Positions 40,857 through 50,254 of a DNA stretch of 64,000 nucleotides are shown here, piece by piece. Both the position numbers and the translations under genes were made by a program. Under the pieces are notes generated by a model. It worked only from the letters and a program-made list of their open reading frames with translations, was not told the DNA's origin and did not search any database. Numbering within the stretch: the stretch's first letter is position 1; every line of letters starts with the position of its first letter. Source of the stretch: Pseudolysinimonas_A sp039912695 (lineage in GTDB: Bacteria > Actinomycetota > Actinomycetes > Actinomycetales > Microbacteriaceae); NCBI RefSeq assembly GCF_039912695.1, contig NZ_JBDSPJ010000021.1, forward strand, positions 109,847 to 173,846, written 5' to 3'.

Positions 40857-41921
40857 GTGCACGCGACTCTCATCTACGGCGACCACGATATCCGCGCCGA
40901 AGAAGTTCCCGACCCGATTCTGCTGACCGGCGATGACGCGATCGTTCGCGTGGTCGCGGCGTGCGTCTGCGGTTCCGACCTGTGGCCGTATCGCGGCGTC
41001 GACGCGGTTCGCGCCCCGCGACGGATCGGGCACGAATTCGTGGGCGTTGTCGAGCAGATCGGGCCGAAGGTGTCGAAGATCGCCGTCGGGGACTTCGTGA
41101 TTGCACCGTTCTACTACTGCGACATGACCTGCGCGAACTGTCTCTACGGCTATTCGGCGTACTGCCTGAACGGTGGATTCTGGGGCACTGACGATCGGCA
41201 AGGCGCGTTCGCCGATGGCGGTCAGGGCGAACTGGTGCGCGTGCCGATGGCCGACGGCACGCTGGTCGCGACCCCCGGCATCCCGGATGCAGCTCTCATC
41301 CCCGACCTGCTCGCGCTCTCGGATGTCATGGGCACCGGCCACCACGCAGCTCTCTCTGCAGGAGTCGGCAGGGGCGACACGGTTGTGGTCGTGGGTGACG
41401 GCGCGGTGGGACTCTGCGGAGTGCTGGCCGCGACCCGATTGGGAGCCGGTCGGGTGATCGCGATGTCGCGCACCCCGCAGCGTCAGCAGCTGGCCCGCGA
41501 CTTCGGGGCGACCGACATCGTCGAGGAACGTGGGGATGAGGGCGTCGAGCGCATCCGCGAACTCACCGGCGGAATCGGGGCGGATCGCGTGCTCGAATGC
41601 GTCGGCACCGAGGAGGCGATGGATCAGTCGCTGCGCGTCGCACGAGTCGGCGGGCAGGTCGGGTTCGTCGGCGTGCCGCACGGCGCTGACCTTAGGATCG
41701 GCCGTCTGTTCCGCAGCAACGTCGGCCTGCGCGGCGGCGTCGCGTCAGTTCGAAACACTATGCCGGAACTACTGCCCGAGGTGCTCGACGGACGCCTGCG
41801 CCCCGGCCGCGTCTTCGACCTCGAGCTGCCTCTCGCCGAGGTTCCCGAGGCGTACCGCGCGATGGATGAGCGCCGCGCGACGAAGGTGCTGCTGCGCCCT
41901 GAGGCCCCGCTCAGCCGTTAA
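40857..41921 (+). CDS. Zinc-dependent medium-chain alcohol dehydrogenase
   Basis: The product has 354 residues. The catalytic zinc site is C38 in VCGSDLWPYRG and GHEFVGVVE. A cysteine-rich lobe CDMTCANCLYGYSAYC binds the structural zinc. The Rossmann motif GDGAVGLCG (about 179-187) binds NAD(P). The exact substrate is unknown. TACCGT (40845-40850) is 6 nt before GTG 40857. The gene end overlaps the convergent ligase gene by 4 nt. Confidence 0.87.
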   Translation: MHATLIYGDHDIRAEEVPDPILLTGDDAIVRVVAACVCGSDLWPYRGVDAVRAPRRIGHEFVGVVEQIGPKVSKIAVGDFVIAPFYYCDMTCANCLYGYSAYCLNGGFWGTDDRQGAFADGGQGELVRVPMADGTLVATPGIPDAALIPDLLALSDVMGTGHHAALSAGVGRGDTVVVVGDGAVGLCGVLAATRLGAGRVIAMSRTPQRQQLARDFGATDIVEERGDEGVERIRELTGGIGADRVLECVGTEEAMDQSLRVARVGGQVGFVGVPHGADLRIGRLFRSNVGLRGGVASVRNTMPELLPEVLDGRLRPGRVFDLELPLAEVPEAYRAMDERRATKVLLRPEAPLSR

Positions 41922-43615
41922 GACTTTGGCGTGGTGTCGCCTTCGATGATGGAGTCGCGAACCTTCTTGCGCAGCACCTTGCCGATCAGGGACTTGGGCA
42001 GTTCCTTCACGAACACGACGCGCTTGGGCACCTTGTACGGCGTCAGGGTCTCGCGCGCGAAGGAGCGCAGCGCATCCGGGTCGACGGTGACGCCCGGGGC
42101 GGCCACGACAGCGGCCACGACCTCTTCTTCGCCATCGGACTGCGGGATGCCGACGATCGCGATGTCGGCGACCCCGGCGAAATCGCGCAGAGCATCTTCG
42201 ACCTCGCTCGGCGCGACCTTGAAGCCGCCGACGATGATCATCTCTTTGATGCGGTCAACGATCTTGACGAAGCCGTCGGCGTCGATTTGAACGATGTCGC
42301 CGGTCTTGAACCAGTCGCCGTCGAACACAGCGGCGGTCTCTTCCGGCTTCTTCCAGTAGCCGCTCATCACCTGCGGTCCGCGCACCCAGAGTTCGCCGGG
42401 CTCGCCGGTTGCGGCATCCTTTCCGGTCTCCGGATCGACCACCCGCACTTCGGTGTTCGGCAGCGGCAAGCCGACGGTGCCAGCTTTGCGGCTCGTGGCA
42501 ACCGGGTTCGCCATCAGCACGGGGCTGGTCTCGCTCAGGCCGTAGCCCTCGACGAGGTAGCCGTGAGTCTCGGCCTCCCACGGTTCGACGACCTTGGCCG
42601 ACAGCGGCATCGCGCCGGAGATCGAGATCGTGATGCCGTCGAGGCTCACGCCCTTCTCTTGGGCCGCAAGGGTCAGACGTTCAATGATCGGTGGCACGGC
42701 GGGCAGGAAGGTCGGCGGGCGCTTCTTGATGACCGGCAGCACCAGGTCGGGATCGAAGCGCGGAAACATCACCAGGCGAGCGCCCATGCTCATCGCGAAA
42801 GTCAGGCACAGCGTGAGTCCGTAGGCGTGAAACAGCGGCAGGACCGCGTAGACGACGGAGGTGCCGCGCTTGACGTCGGGCACCCAGGCTCGAGCCTGCG
42901 CCGCATTCACGCCGAGGTTCAGATGGGTGAGGGTCGCACCCTTGGGGTGACCCGTCGTGCCGGAGGTGTATTGGATGAGGGCGACATCCCCCACGGCCGG
43001 CCCGGGCACCTCGGGCGCGAGGGGTACGTCGGCGAACACCTTCTCCCACGGGGTCGTTCCCGACACTCTGGTGGTCAACGCGGTACGACTCTCGCGGGCG
43101 CGTTTGATGGGCAGCCGCAGCAAAGCGCGGGTCGCGAACGGCATGGCACGCGTCATGTCGACCGACACGATGTGGTCGACCGCGACGTCGGCGGGGAAAG
43201 CCTGGATGGTCGCGACCACCTTGTCCCAGGCGATGACGACCTTCGCGCCGTGATCTTCAAACTGGTGGCGCAACTCACGCGGCGTGTAGAGCGGATTGTG
43301 CTCGATCACGATCGCGCCAAGACGCAGGATGGCGTAGAAAGCTGCGACGTGCTGAGGGCAGTTTGGCAAAACGATGGCGACAGTGTCGCCCCTCTTGACG
43401 CCGAGGCGACGCAGGCCCTCGGCCGCGCGTTCGATCTGATCGCCTAGCTCGGCGTACGTCGTTGTGCGTCCGAAGAATTCCAGCGCGACGTTGTCGGGGT
43501 AGTTCGTGACCGACTCGGCAATGAGATCGGCCAGCGATGTCGTGGGCAGCTCAATCTCGTGAGGCACCCCCGGAGCGTAGGAGTCGAGCCAGGGCCGTTT
43601 CGCATCGGTAGTCAC
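41918..43615 (-). CDS. fadD: Long-chain fatty-acid-CoA ligase
   Basis: The product (565 residues) is an ANL-superfamily enzyme. The P-loop is YTSGTTGHPKG (about 215-225), followed by VEGYGLSETSP, TGDIVQIDADGF and the C-terminal KSLIGKVLRKKVRD with the catalytic lysine. It activates fatty acids for beta-oxidation or lipid synthesis. GTG 43615 is chosen because TDAKRPWLDSYAPGVP is a typical FadD N-terminus; the longer frame has low-complexity sequence. It lies 31 nt after the aldolase gene. Confidence 0.9.
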   Translation of the reverse strand: MTTDAKRPWLDSYAPGVPHEIELPTTSLADLIAESVTNYPDNVALEFFGRTTTYAELGDQIERAAEGLRRLGVKRGDTVAIVLPNCPQHVAAFYAILRLGAIVIEHNPLYTPRELRHQFEDHGAKVVIAWDKVVATIQAFPADVAVDHIVSVDMTRAMPFATRALLRLPIKRARESRTALTTRVSGTTPWEKVFADVPLAPEVPGPAVGDVALIQYTSGTTGHPKGATLTHLNLGVNAAQARAWVPDVKRGTSVVYAVLPLFHAYGLTLCLTFAMSMGARLVMFPRFDPDLVLPVIKKRPPTFLPAVPPIIERLTLAAQEKGVSLDGITISISGAMPLSAKVVEPWEAETHGYLVEGYGLSETSPVLMANPVATSRKAGTVGLPLPNTEVRVVDPETGKDAATGEPGELWVRGPQVMSGYWKKPEETAAVFDGDWFKTGDIVQIDADGFVKIVDRIKEMIIVGGFKVAPSEVEDALRDFAGVADIAIVGIPQSDGEEEVVAAVVAAPGVTVDPDALRSFARETLTPYKVPKRVVFVKELPKSLIGKVLRKKVRDSIIEGDTTPKS

Positions 43616-43646
43616 AGTCCTAAGCCTGTCACCTCCCGAGGTCGAC

Positions 43647-44699
43647 TCAGGAGAGTTCGGCGCGGATGACCTCGACGAACGCGTCGACATCAGCTTCCGT
43701 GGTGTCCCAAGCCGTCATCCACCGCACCTCGCCGGACGCGCGGTCCCAGTCATAGAAGCGCACCTTCTCGCGGATGCGGTCGGCCGCCGCGTTGTCGAGC
43801 ACGGCGAAGACGGCGTTGGCCTGGGTCTCTTGGCTGTAGCTGAGTCCGGGCAGGGTGAGATCGTCGAGAGCCGCGCGCAGCCGCGTGGCCATCGCGTTGG
43901 CGTGACCCGCGGCGGCGAGCCCGAGTCCTCCCTCGAAAAGTGCCAGCAGTTGCGCCGACATGAAGCGCATCTTGCTCGAGAGCTGCATGGTCGTCTTGCG
44001 CAGGAAGATCAGCCCCTCAACCCGTGCCGGATCAAGCACCACGACCGCCTCGGCGGCGATCAGCCCGTTCTTGGTCCCGCCGAAACTCAGGATGTCGACG
44101 CCAGCATCCGACGTGAATGCAGCGAACGGCACGCCCAAGGCGGCGGCCGCGTTCCAGACGCGGGCGCCATCCATGTGCAGCGCCATGCCGTTCGCGTGTG
44201 CGTAGTCCGCGATCGCCCGCACCTCGGCCGGCGTGTACAGAGTGCCCAGCTCCGTGGTCTGGGTGATGCTCACGGCGAGGGGTTGGGCGCGGTGCTCGTC
44301 TCCCCAGCCCCATGCCTCAGTAGCGATCAGGTCGGGGGTGAGCTTGCCATCCGGAGTCGGCACCACAAAGAGTTTGAGCCCCATCACCTTCTCGGGTGCG
44401 CCGCCCTCGTCGCTGTGGATGTGCGCGGTCTTCGTCGCGACGACGGCGCCCCAACGCGGCACGAGGGAGGTGAGGGCGACCACGTTGGCTCCGGTGCCGT
44501 TGAACACCGGGAAGACCTCGGCCTGCGCGCCGAACTGCTCGCGCATCACCTCATGAAGACGCTCGGTGTAGAGGTCTTCGCCGTAGGAGATCTGATGTCC
44601 GCCGTTAGCCTCGGCGATCGCGGTGATCACTTCGGGGTGAACCCCGGCGTAGTTGTCGGAGGCGAAGCCTCGCCAGTTCGGGTCGTGGAGCGTGGTCAC
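43647..44699 (-). CDS. Low-specificity threonine aldolase-like PLP enzyme
   Basis: The product (350 residues) is a fold-type I PLP enzyme. The Schiff-base lysine is K210 in SFGGTKNGL. HIHSDEGG (93-100) and HMDGARVWNAA (175-185) are the conserved active-site regions of threonine aldolase (beta-eliminating lyase family). It should split threonine or allo-threonine to glycine and acetaldehyde. The start is GTG overlapping the methyltransferase stop, which implies coupled translation. Confidence 0.87.
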   Translation of the reverse strand: MTTLHDPNWRGFASDNYAGVHPEVITAIAEANGGHQISYGEDLYTERLHEVMREQFGAQAEVFPVFNGTGANVVALTSLVPRWGAVVATKTAHIHSDEGGAPEKVMGLKLFVVPTPDGKLTPDLIATEAWGWGDEHRAQPLAVSITQTTELGTLYTPAEVRAIADYAHANGMALHMDGARVWNAAAALGVPFAAFTSDAGVDILSFGGTKNGLIAAEAVVVLDPARVEGLIFLRKTTMQLSSKMRFMSAQLLALFEGGLGLAAAGHANAMATRLRAALDDLTLPGLSYSQETQANAVFAVLDNAAADRIREKVRFYDWDRASGEVRWMTAWDTTEADVDAFVEVIRAELS

Positions 44700-45340
44700 G
44701 TTCCCATCGTGCCACCGGTGGCCGGGCCCGACGCGCGCGCGATGACGAACAGCCAGGTTTCTCGAGATCCCGCGATTCGCTCGATCACGATGTCAGTCCA
44801 GCCCGCGGCCTCGAGCTCTGCCCGCACATCGTCGATCTGCCAATACGTGAAGAAGCGCGGCTGGTCGATTTTGGTGGTCGACCAGCCCGATCCGTCACCT
44901 TCCTTCAGCGTGATGCCGAGCGTTCCGGTCGGCTCGACGGCCGCCCGACAGGCGCGGAGGGCGCGAGCGAAGTCGATCCGATCGAGGTGCAGCAGCACCG
45001 CATCCGCCAGAATCCCGCGGTAGGGGCCGCCGAGTGGATCGCTGCGTACATCGAGGGTGAGCGCGTCGTGACCCGCCGCACGAAGCCGTTCGACGAAGGC
45101 GGGAGTTGCATCACTGAGAGTCACGTGGATGCCGAGCCCCGCGAGATACTCGGCATCCCACCCCGGCCCGCTGCCCAGCTCGAGTACCGGGCCTCCGCGC
45201 GTCAGACGGGCGAACTCATCGAGGTACCCCGTGAGCGCGGCGCTCGGGCGTCGGCTGCGCTCGAGGTAGACAGCTGCCGCGTCCTGGTAGGAGGCGATGG
45301 TGATGTCGGTGGCGTCGTGCTCACCTGGCTCAGCGCTCAC
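44696..45340 (-). CDS. SAM-dependent class I methyltransferase
   Basis: The product (214 residues) carries the SAM-binding motif VLELGSGPGWDAEYLAGLG and acidic LSDAT at the end of strand 2. The later region GTLGITLKEGDGSGWSTTK is typical of small-molecule methyltransferases with a Methyltransf_25-like fold. GTG 45340 lies 5 nt after the ABC permease stop. The substrate is unknown. Position between an ABC exporter and threonine aldolase gives no clear functional link. Confidence 0.8.
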   Translation of the reverse strand: MSAEPGEHDATDITIASYQDAAAVYLERSRRPSAALTGYLDEFARLTRGGPVLELGSGPGWDAEYLAGLGIHVTLSDATPAFVERLRAAGHDALTLDVRSDPLGGPYRGILADAVLLHLDRIDFARALRACRAAVEPTGTLGITLKEGDGSGWSTTKIDQPRFFTYWQIDDVRAELEAAGWTDIVIERIAGSRETWLFVIARASGPATGGTMGT

Positions 45341-45345
45341 TTGTC

Positions 45346-46437
45346 TCAGCGGGCAAGCGCTTCGCGCCACGACACTCGGGCGCCGAGCTTGAGCAGCGAG
45401 CGTTCGTAGATGCGCGCCCCGACCCGGATGACCAACAGCGTTGTGAGCGCAAGAAGCGCGAGGGAAAGGAGGGGCTCCCACCACTGGGCAGTGCCGAGGA
45501 ACACCCGCAGCGGCATCGCGATCGGCGCCGAGAACGGCACGTAGGACATCACCGTGACCACGAGGGGGTTGTCGTTGAAGAAGATCACCAGGAAGTACGG
45601 GATCATCACCAGCATCGTCACGGGAGTGGTTGTCGATCCGATGTCTTCCTGGCGCGACACCAGGGCGCCGGTGGCCGCAAAGAGCGAGGCGAGCAACACG
45701 AAGCCGACCACGAAGAAGACGCCGAACCAGGCGACTGCCGGTCCCAGGTCGGGAATCAGCGAGAGCTGTCCCGTGATCGCGGCCCCGGCCACACCGAGCA
45801 GAGCGATGAGCAGAATCTGAGCGATGGCCAAGATCGAGGTGCCGACAATCTTGCCGGTCAGCAGAGCTCGGGTGGGGATTGCGGCGAGCAGAATCTCGAT
45901 GACCCGGGTCGACTTCTCTTCGACCACCGACTGCGCGATCGTCATCCCGAACGTCATTGCCGAGACGAAGAACACGATCCCGAAGCCAAACGCGACGAGG
46001 TAACTCAGAAACGGGTTGACGGCGTTCGAGTCGAGCAGTTCGACCGGCGGGGCGACGCTCAGAAGCTGGATCAGTTCCGTCGGCACCTTTTTGTCGCCGA
46101 GCACCTCGATTCCGAGCGGCGGCCTCGCGTCGGGCACGATCGCGGCCTCGACGTCGCCCGAGCGCACCAGCGCCTCGGCGGCCGCGCGGTCGGCGACAGG
46201 AACCATGACGATGCCGGGCATGTTGCCGACATTCGCTCCCGATACGACGGCGACCCGCAGCTCGGAGGGGTTCGCCGCCGAGAGTCCCCCGATGATGATC
46301 GACGCGAGCACAATCGCCAGCAGGATGCCGGTCGAGACCAGGAACGCGACGCTACGCAATCGCATCGTGATCTCTCGAGCGGCAACCAGGCGCACGATCC
46401 GGGCGGACCCCATGCCGGAACTCTTGGTCACGTTCAT
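45346..46437 (-). CDS. ABC-2 type exporter permease (NatB-like)
   Basis: The product has 363 residues. One helix (about 30-52) is followed by an extracytoplasmic domain of about 110 residues. A cluster of five or more C-terminal helices completes the NatB/ABC2_membrane_3 layout. VVEEKSTRVIEILLAAI (about 170-186) is the conserved coupling-helix region of this family. The partner ATPase overlaps upstream by ATGA. Family members export sodium, drugs or peptides; the substrate here is not known. Confidence 0.85.
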   Translation of the reverse strand: MNVTKSSGMGSARIVRLVAAREITMRLRSVAFLVSTGILLAIVLASIIIGGLSAANPSELRVAVVSGANVGNMPGIVMVPVADRAAAEALVRSGDVEAAIVPDARPPLGIEVLGDKKVPTELIQLLSVAPPVELLDSNAVNPFLSYLVAFGFGIVFFVSAMTFGMTIAQSVVEEKSTRVIEILLAAIPTRALLTGKIVGTSILAIAQILLIALLGVAGAAITGQLSLIPDLGPAVAWFGVFFVVGFVLLASLFAATGALVSRQEDIGSTTTPVTMLVMIPYFLVIFFNDNPLVVTVMSYVPFSAPIAMPLRVFLGTAQWWEPLLSLALLALTTLLVIRVGARIYERSLLKLGARVSWREALAR

Positions 46438-47315
46438 CGCACGATCTCCCGGTAGATGTCAGCAAGCGTCGGATTCTGGCGCCCGAAGTCGGTGACGGCA
46501 CCCCGGGCGAGGGCTGCAGCGAGCACCTTTTGAACGGTCTCGGCGGTGTCGGCGTCGAACAGCACGCCGTCGGCAGAGCGGTCGGCGATCGTGACGCCGG
46601 GGAAGGCATCCAGCCAGTTCGTGTCGTTGGCCACGAGTCGGTAGCGCAGCGACGCGTGCTGGGCCTGAAGGTCGGCGCGGGGGCCGGCCGCCCGGATACG
46701 GCCGTCGGCGATGATCACCAGGTCATCGCAGAGACGCTCGACGATGTCGAGCTGGTGGCTCGAGAACAACACCGGAACTCCGCGCGCGGCACGCTCACGC
46801 AGCACGTCGACGACGGTCTCCACCCCCATCGGATCGAGGCCCGAGAAAGGCTCGTCCAGCACGAGCACGGCAGGATCGTGCACCAGCGCGGCGGCGATCT
46901 GCGCACGCTGTTGGTTACCCAGCGAAAGTTTTTCGAGAGGGTCGTTCTCCCGCTCGCCAAGCCCGAGCCGCCCGAGTAGTTCCCGCGCGTTGGTGCGAGC
47001 CGCATCAGGGTCGAGTCCGTGGAGGCGTGCGAGGTAGACCAGTTGCTCGAGCAACCGCATCTTCGGGTAGAGGCCGCGCTCCTCCGGCATGTAACCGAAG
47101 CCGCGGCGGTCTCCCGAACCGAGGTGCTTCCCGTCGAGAGTCACATCACCCGAATCGGGCTCGAGCACCCCGAGGATGATGCGCATCGTCGTGGTCTTGC
47201 CGGCACCGTTGCCGCCGACGAACCCTGTCATCCGCCCCTCGATCACGTCGAACGAGACGTCCTCGAGAACCTGTCGCGTGCCGAAGCGCTTGCCAACTCC
47301 CCGAATCTGCAGCAT
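46434..47315 (-). CDS. ABC exporter ATP-binding protein (NatA-like)
   Basis: The product has 293 residues. Walker A is GGNGAGKTT (about 34-42), the signature is LSLGNQQRAQ, Walker B VLVLDEPFSGLDP and the H-loop SSHQLD. A C-terminal regulatory extension follows. Start ATG 47315 is preferred over GTG 47318 because TAGCCT (47327-47322, minus strand) is 6 nt upstream of the ATG. It pairs with the permease gene downstream. Confidence 0.9.
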   Translation of the reverse strand: MLQIRGVGKRFGTRQVLEDVSFDVIEGRMTGFVGGNGAGKTTTMRIILGVLEPDSGDVTLDGKHLGSGDRRGFGYMPEERGLYPKMRLLEQLVYLARLHGLDPDAARTNARELLGRLGLGERENDPLEKLSLGNQQRAQIAAALVHDPAVLVLDEPFSGLDPMGVETVVDVLRERAARGVPVLFSSHQLDIVERLCDDLVIIADGRIRAAGPRADLQAQHASLRYRLVANDTNWLDAFPGVTIADRSADGVLFDADTAETVQKVLAAALARGAVTDFGRQNPTLADIYREIVR

Positions 47316-47341
47316 CACCCCAGGCTACGTCGTACTCGGCC

Positions 47342-48700
47342 CTACGCAGCAGTACCCGTGATGCCCTTCGTAGATTCGATGACGTCGCCCATCTTCTTGC
47401 TGAGCGCTTCGTAGAACATCGACAGCGGGAACTCGTCGTCGAGCACGGCATCCGTCATCCCGCGTGGGGGGCCGGTAAGGATGTCGTCGGAGAGCCCGCG
47501 GGCCCAGTGCGATGCGGGATGCGGGTCGAGCACCGAACGCACCAGGTCGTACGCGGCGAGCCAATGTGCGGTCTTCGGGCGGTCGATGCTGCGCCAGTAG
47601 AGGTCGTTGATCGCGTCGGACAGCTGAACCACGACATCCGGAACATCGGCCCAGTCGATTGCTAGTTGGGTGTCGGTCCAGTGCAGCACGTTGTGCTGGT
47701 GCAACCAGGCGAACAGCAACTGGCCGCCGAGGCCGTCGTAGTTGCGGGTGCGGTCGCCGGTGAGCGGAAAGCGGAACATCCGGTCGAACAGGATGGCGTA
47801 CTGCACCAGGGCGGCGTGCTCGCGGGTGACGTCATCCGTGTCTTCGGCCCTGACCAACTTCACGGCCTCGCGGAATGCGGTCAGGTCGCAGCGCAACTCT
47901 TCGAGCGAGTAGAGAAAGTACGGCATCCGCTGCTTGATCATGAACGGATCGAAGGGCAGGTCGCCGCGCATGTGGGTGCGGTCGTGGATGAGGTCCCACA
48001 TCACGAAAGTTTCTTCGGCCAGCTTCTGGTCGGCGAGCAAGCGTTGCGCGTCGTCGGGGAGGTCGAGCTTCGTGATCGCGGCTGCCGCGAGGGTCACCCG
48101 GCGGAATCGTGCGGCTTCACGATCGGCGAAGATCGCGCCCCAGGTGAACGCTGGGATCTCGCGCATGGCGACAGTTTCCGGAAACAGCACGGCGGAGTTG
48201 GTGTCGTAACCCGTCGTGAAGTCGAGAAACCGGATCGGCACGAACAACGCATTCGTGTAGGTCTGCTCGAGTGCGCCGATGAACTCAGGCCAGACGACCT
48301 CGATCAGAACGGCCTCGACGAGCCGGTCGGTGCTGCCGTTCTGGGTGTACATCGGGAAGATCACGAGGTGCCGGAGGCCGTTCTCGCGGTGACGCTCGGG
48401 ATGAAACGCAACGAGGGAGTCGTAGAAATCCGGGATGCCGAACCCTTCGGCCTGCCAGCGCTCGAAGTCGGCACTCACAAGATTCAGGTAGTCCGCGTCA
48501 AAAGGGAACAGATCGGACAGTTTTTCGACGTTCGCCCTGATTCTTGTGACCAGTCCGCCGGCTTCGGCATGGCTCGCGGAGTCCGGGATGCTGCCGTCGT
48601 GAATCTGCAGCGGCTGAAGCGCGGCGACCGCGGCCTTCAGGTCGAGCCAGGCTGGGGACGCGACGACGTCGTCGACCGTCGGGGCGGGGATCATCGTCAT
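47342..48700 (-). CDS. Large soluble actinobacterial protein, probably DUF6421 family
   Basis: The product has 452 residues with no signal peptide or membrane helix. Recognisable blocks include FPMYTQNGSTDRLVEA (about 113-128), WDLIHDRTHMRGDLPFDP with a possible metal-binding His pair, and QLLFAWLHQHNVLHWTD. It resembles the conserved actinobacterial family that I believe is DUF6421, whose function is unknown. TAGGCT (48712-48707, minus strand) is 6 nt before ATG 48700. The 128-nt gap to xthA holds only this promoter. Confidence 0.75.
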   Translation of the reverse strand: MTMIPAPTVDDVVASPAWLDLKAAVAALQPLQIHDGSIPDSASHAEAGGLVTRIRANVEKLSDLFPFDADYLNLVSADFERWQAEGFGIPDFYDSLVAFHPERHRENGLRHLVIFPMYTQNGSTDRLVEAVLIEVVWPEFIGALEQTYTNALFVPIRFLDFTTGYDTNSAVLFPETVAMREIPAFTWGAIFADREAARFRRVTLAAAAITKLDLPDDAQRLLADQKLAEETFVMWDLIHDRTHMRGDLPFDPFMIKQRMPYFLYSLEELRCDLTAFREAVKLVRAEDTDDVTREHAALVQYAILFDRMFRFPLTGDRTRNYDGLGGQLLFAWLHQHNVLHWTDTQLAIDWADVPDVVVQLSDAINDLYWRSIDRPKTAHWLAAYDLVRSVLDPHPASHWARGLSDDILTGPPRGMTDAVLDDEFPLSMFYEALSKKMGDVIESTKGITGTAA

Positions 48701-48828
48701 GTATCGAGCCTAGGAAGGACGCTTCCGGAAAGGGTTGCGAGTGGCGCACGATCGTTGCGTGGATGCCATTTCGACAGCCGAGGACGTGCGTCGAGCGCTC
48801 GCCGACGCTTCGAATCCGGCGGATCGGG

Positions 48829-49668
48829 TCAGTAGAACATCGGCCGATCGTCGTCGTCAGCGTCGGCAGGCTGCAGATCGAGGTCGACGACCACGGGCAC
48901 GTGGTCGCTCGGGGCGTCGCCCTTGCGTTCATCCCGATGAATTTTCGCTCCGGTGACTGCCGCCGCGAACGACGGGGAGCCGAGCACGAAGTCGATGCGC
49001 AGCCCTTCGTTGCGTGGAAACCGCAGTTGCTGGTAGTCCCAGTAGGTGTAGCCGGTAGGGATCAGCGGGCGCACGACATCCGTCAGTCCTGCGTCGAGAA
49101 GAGCAGCGAAGGCCGCACGCTCGGGGGGCGAGATGTGGGTCGACAACCCGGGGATGAGCGTGGGGTCGCCGACATCCGAGTCCAGCGGCGCGATGTTGAA
49201 GTCACCCGTCAGAGCGAGTGGTTCGGCCGACGAAGCCCAGCTCTTCGTAGCGGCGGTCAACTTCGCGAGCCAGTCGAGTTTGTAGAGGTAGTGCGGATCC
49301 GCGAGCCCGCGGCCATTCGGCACATAGAGCGACCACACCCGCAGACCACCCGTCGTCGCGCCAATCGCGCGGGCTTCGATGGGGGCATCGGGACCCTCGA
49401 CATCTTTGGCGAACCCCGGCATCCCGGGAAATCCCACCTCGACGTCGTCGAGAGGATGCCGGCTCGCGATCGCGACCCCGTTCCACTGGTTGAGCCCATG
49501 CAGTGCGATCTCGTACCCGGCATCTTCGAATGCCTGCATCGGAAACTGTGCGGCCGTGCACTTGATCTCTTGCATCGCGAGCACGTCGACGCTCTCACGC
49601 ACCAGGAAGTCGGTGATTCGGGCAACCCGGCTGCGCGCCGAGTTGACATTCCAAGTGGCCAGGCGCAT
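48829..49668 (-). CDS. xthA: Exodeoxyribonuclease III (AP endonuclease)
   Basis: The product has 279 residues of the EEP nuclease fold: ATWNVNSARSR at the start, QEIKC (metal-binding E), SLYVPNGR, LTGDFNIAP and the final SDHVPVVVDL with catalytic His. It cleaves abasic sites and trims 3' ends in base-excision repair. ATG 49668 gives the family N-terminus MRLATWN. It is divergent from pyrE with 19 nt between the starts. Confidence 0.93.
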   Translation of the reverse strand: MRLATWNVNSARSRVARITDFLVRESVDVLAMQEIKCTAAQFPMQAFEDAGYEIALHGLNQWNGVAIASRHPLDDVEVGFPGMPGFAKDVEGPDAPIEARAIGATTGGLRVWSLYVPNGRGLADPHYLYKLDWLAKLTAATKSWASSAEPLALTGDFNIAPLDSDVGDPTLIPGLSTHISPPERAAFAALLDAGLTDVVRPLIPTGYTYWDYQQLRFPRNEGLRIDFVLGSPSFAAAVTGAKIHRDERKGDAPSDHVPVVVDLDLQPADADDDDRPMFY

Positions 49669-49687
49669 GACACATAGTCTTGTGCCT

Positions 49688-50254
49688 GTGACCGTGCCTG
49701 TGAACGACGCTCGGGATGCGCTCATCCGCTCCATCACCGACGGAGCCGTCTTCCATGGCGACTTCACGCTGACCAGCGGCAAGAAAGCCACCTATTACAT
49801 CGACCTGCGCAAGGTCAGCCTCGACGGCCGGGTCGCCCCGCTCATCGGTGAGGTGATGGTCGACCTGATCGCCGACATCCCGAATGTGGATGCCGTAGGC
49901 GGGCTGACCATGGGAGCTGACCCGATCGCGGCCGCGGTACTCCATCGCGGAGCGGCGATCGGGCGGCGCTACGACGCATTCGTCGTGCGCAAGGAGCCGA
50001 AGGATCACGGTCGGGGTCGCCAAGTCGAAGGGCCCGACCTCGCGGGTCGTCGCGTCGTCGTGCTCGAAGACACCTCCACCACCGGCGGCTCGCCACTCAA
50101 GGCGATCGAGGCGTTGCTCAAAGTCGGCGCTGAGATCGCGGCCGTGGCCGTCGTCGTCGACCGCGACACCGGGGCGAAGGAAGTGATCGAGGCCGCCGGC
50201 TATCCCTACTACGCCGCCATCTCGCTTCAGGATCTGGGGCTTGAGAAGCAATGA
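49688..50254 (+). CDS. pyrE: Orotate phosphoribosyltransferase
   Basis: The product (188 residues) joins orotate to PRPP, making OMP in pyrimidine synthesis. The PRPP loop is VVVLEDTSTTGGS (about 118-130), and VRKEPKDHGRGRQVEG is the catalytic loop. Four in-frame GTG codons lie at 49682, 49688, 49694 and 49700. GTG 49688 is preferred because TAGTCT (49675-49680) sits 7 nt upstream. The true start may be any of the four. It overlaps the next gene by ATGA. Confidence 0.93.
   Translation: MTVPVNDARDALIRSITDGAVFHGDFTLTSGKKATYYIDLRKVSLDGRVAPLIGEVMVDLIADIPNVDAVGGLTMGADPIAAAVLHRGAAIGRRYDAFVVRKEPKDHGRGRQVEGPDLAGRRVVVLEDTSTTGGSPLKAIEALLKVGAEIAAVAVVVDRDTGAKEVIEAAGYPYYAAISLQDLGLEKQ

Noticed and set aside
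42287..43447. 386-codon open frame antisense to fadD
   Set aside because: Low-complexity Arg/Gly/Asp sequence without motifs; fadD is complete on the minus strand.
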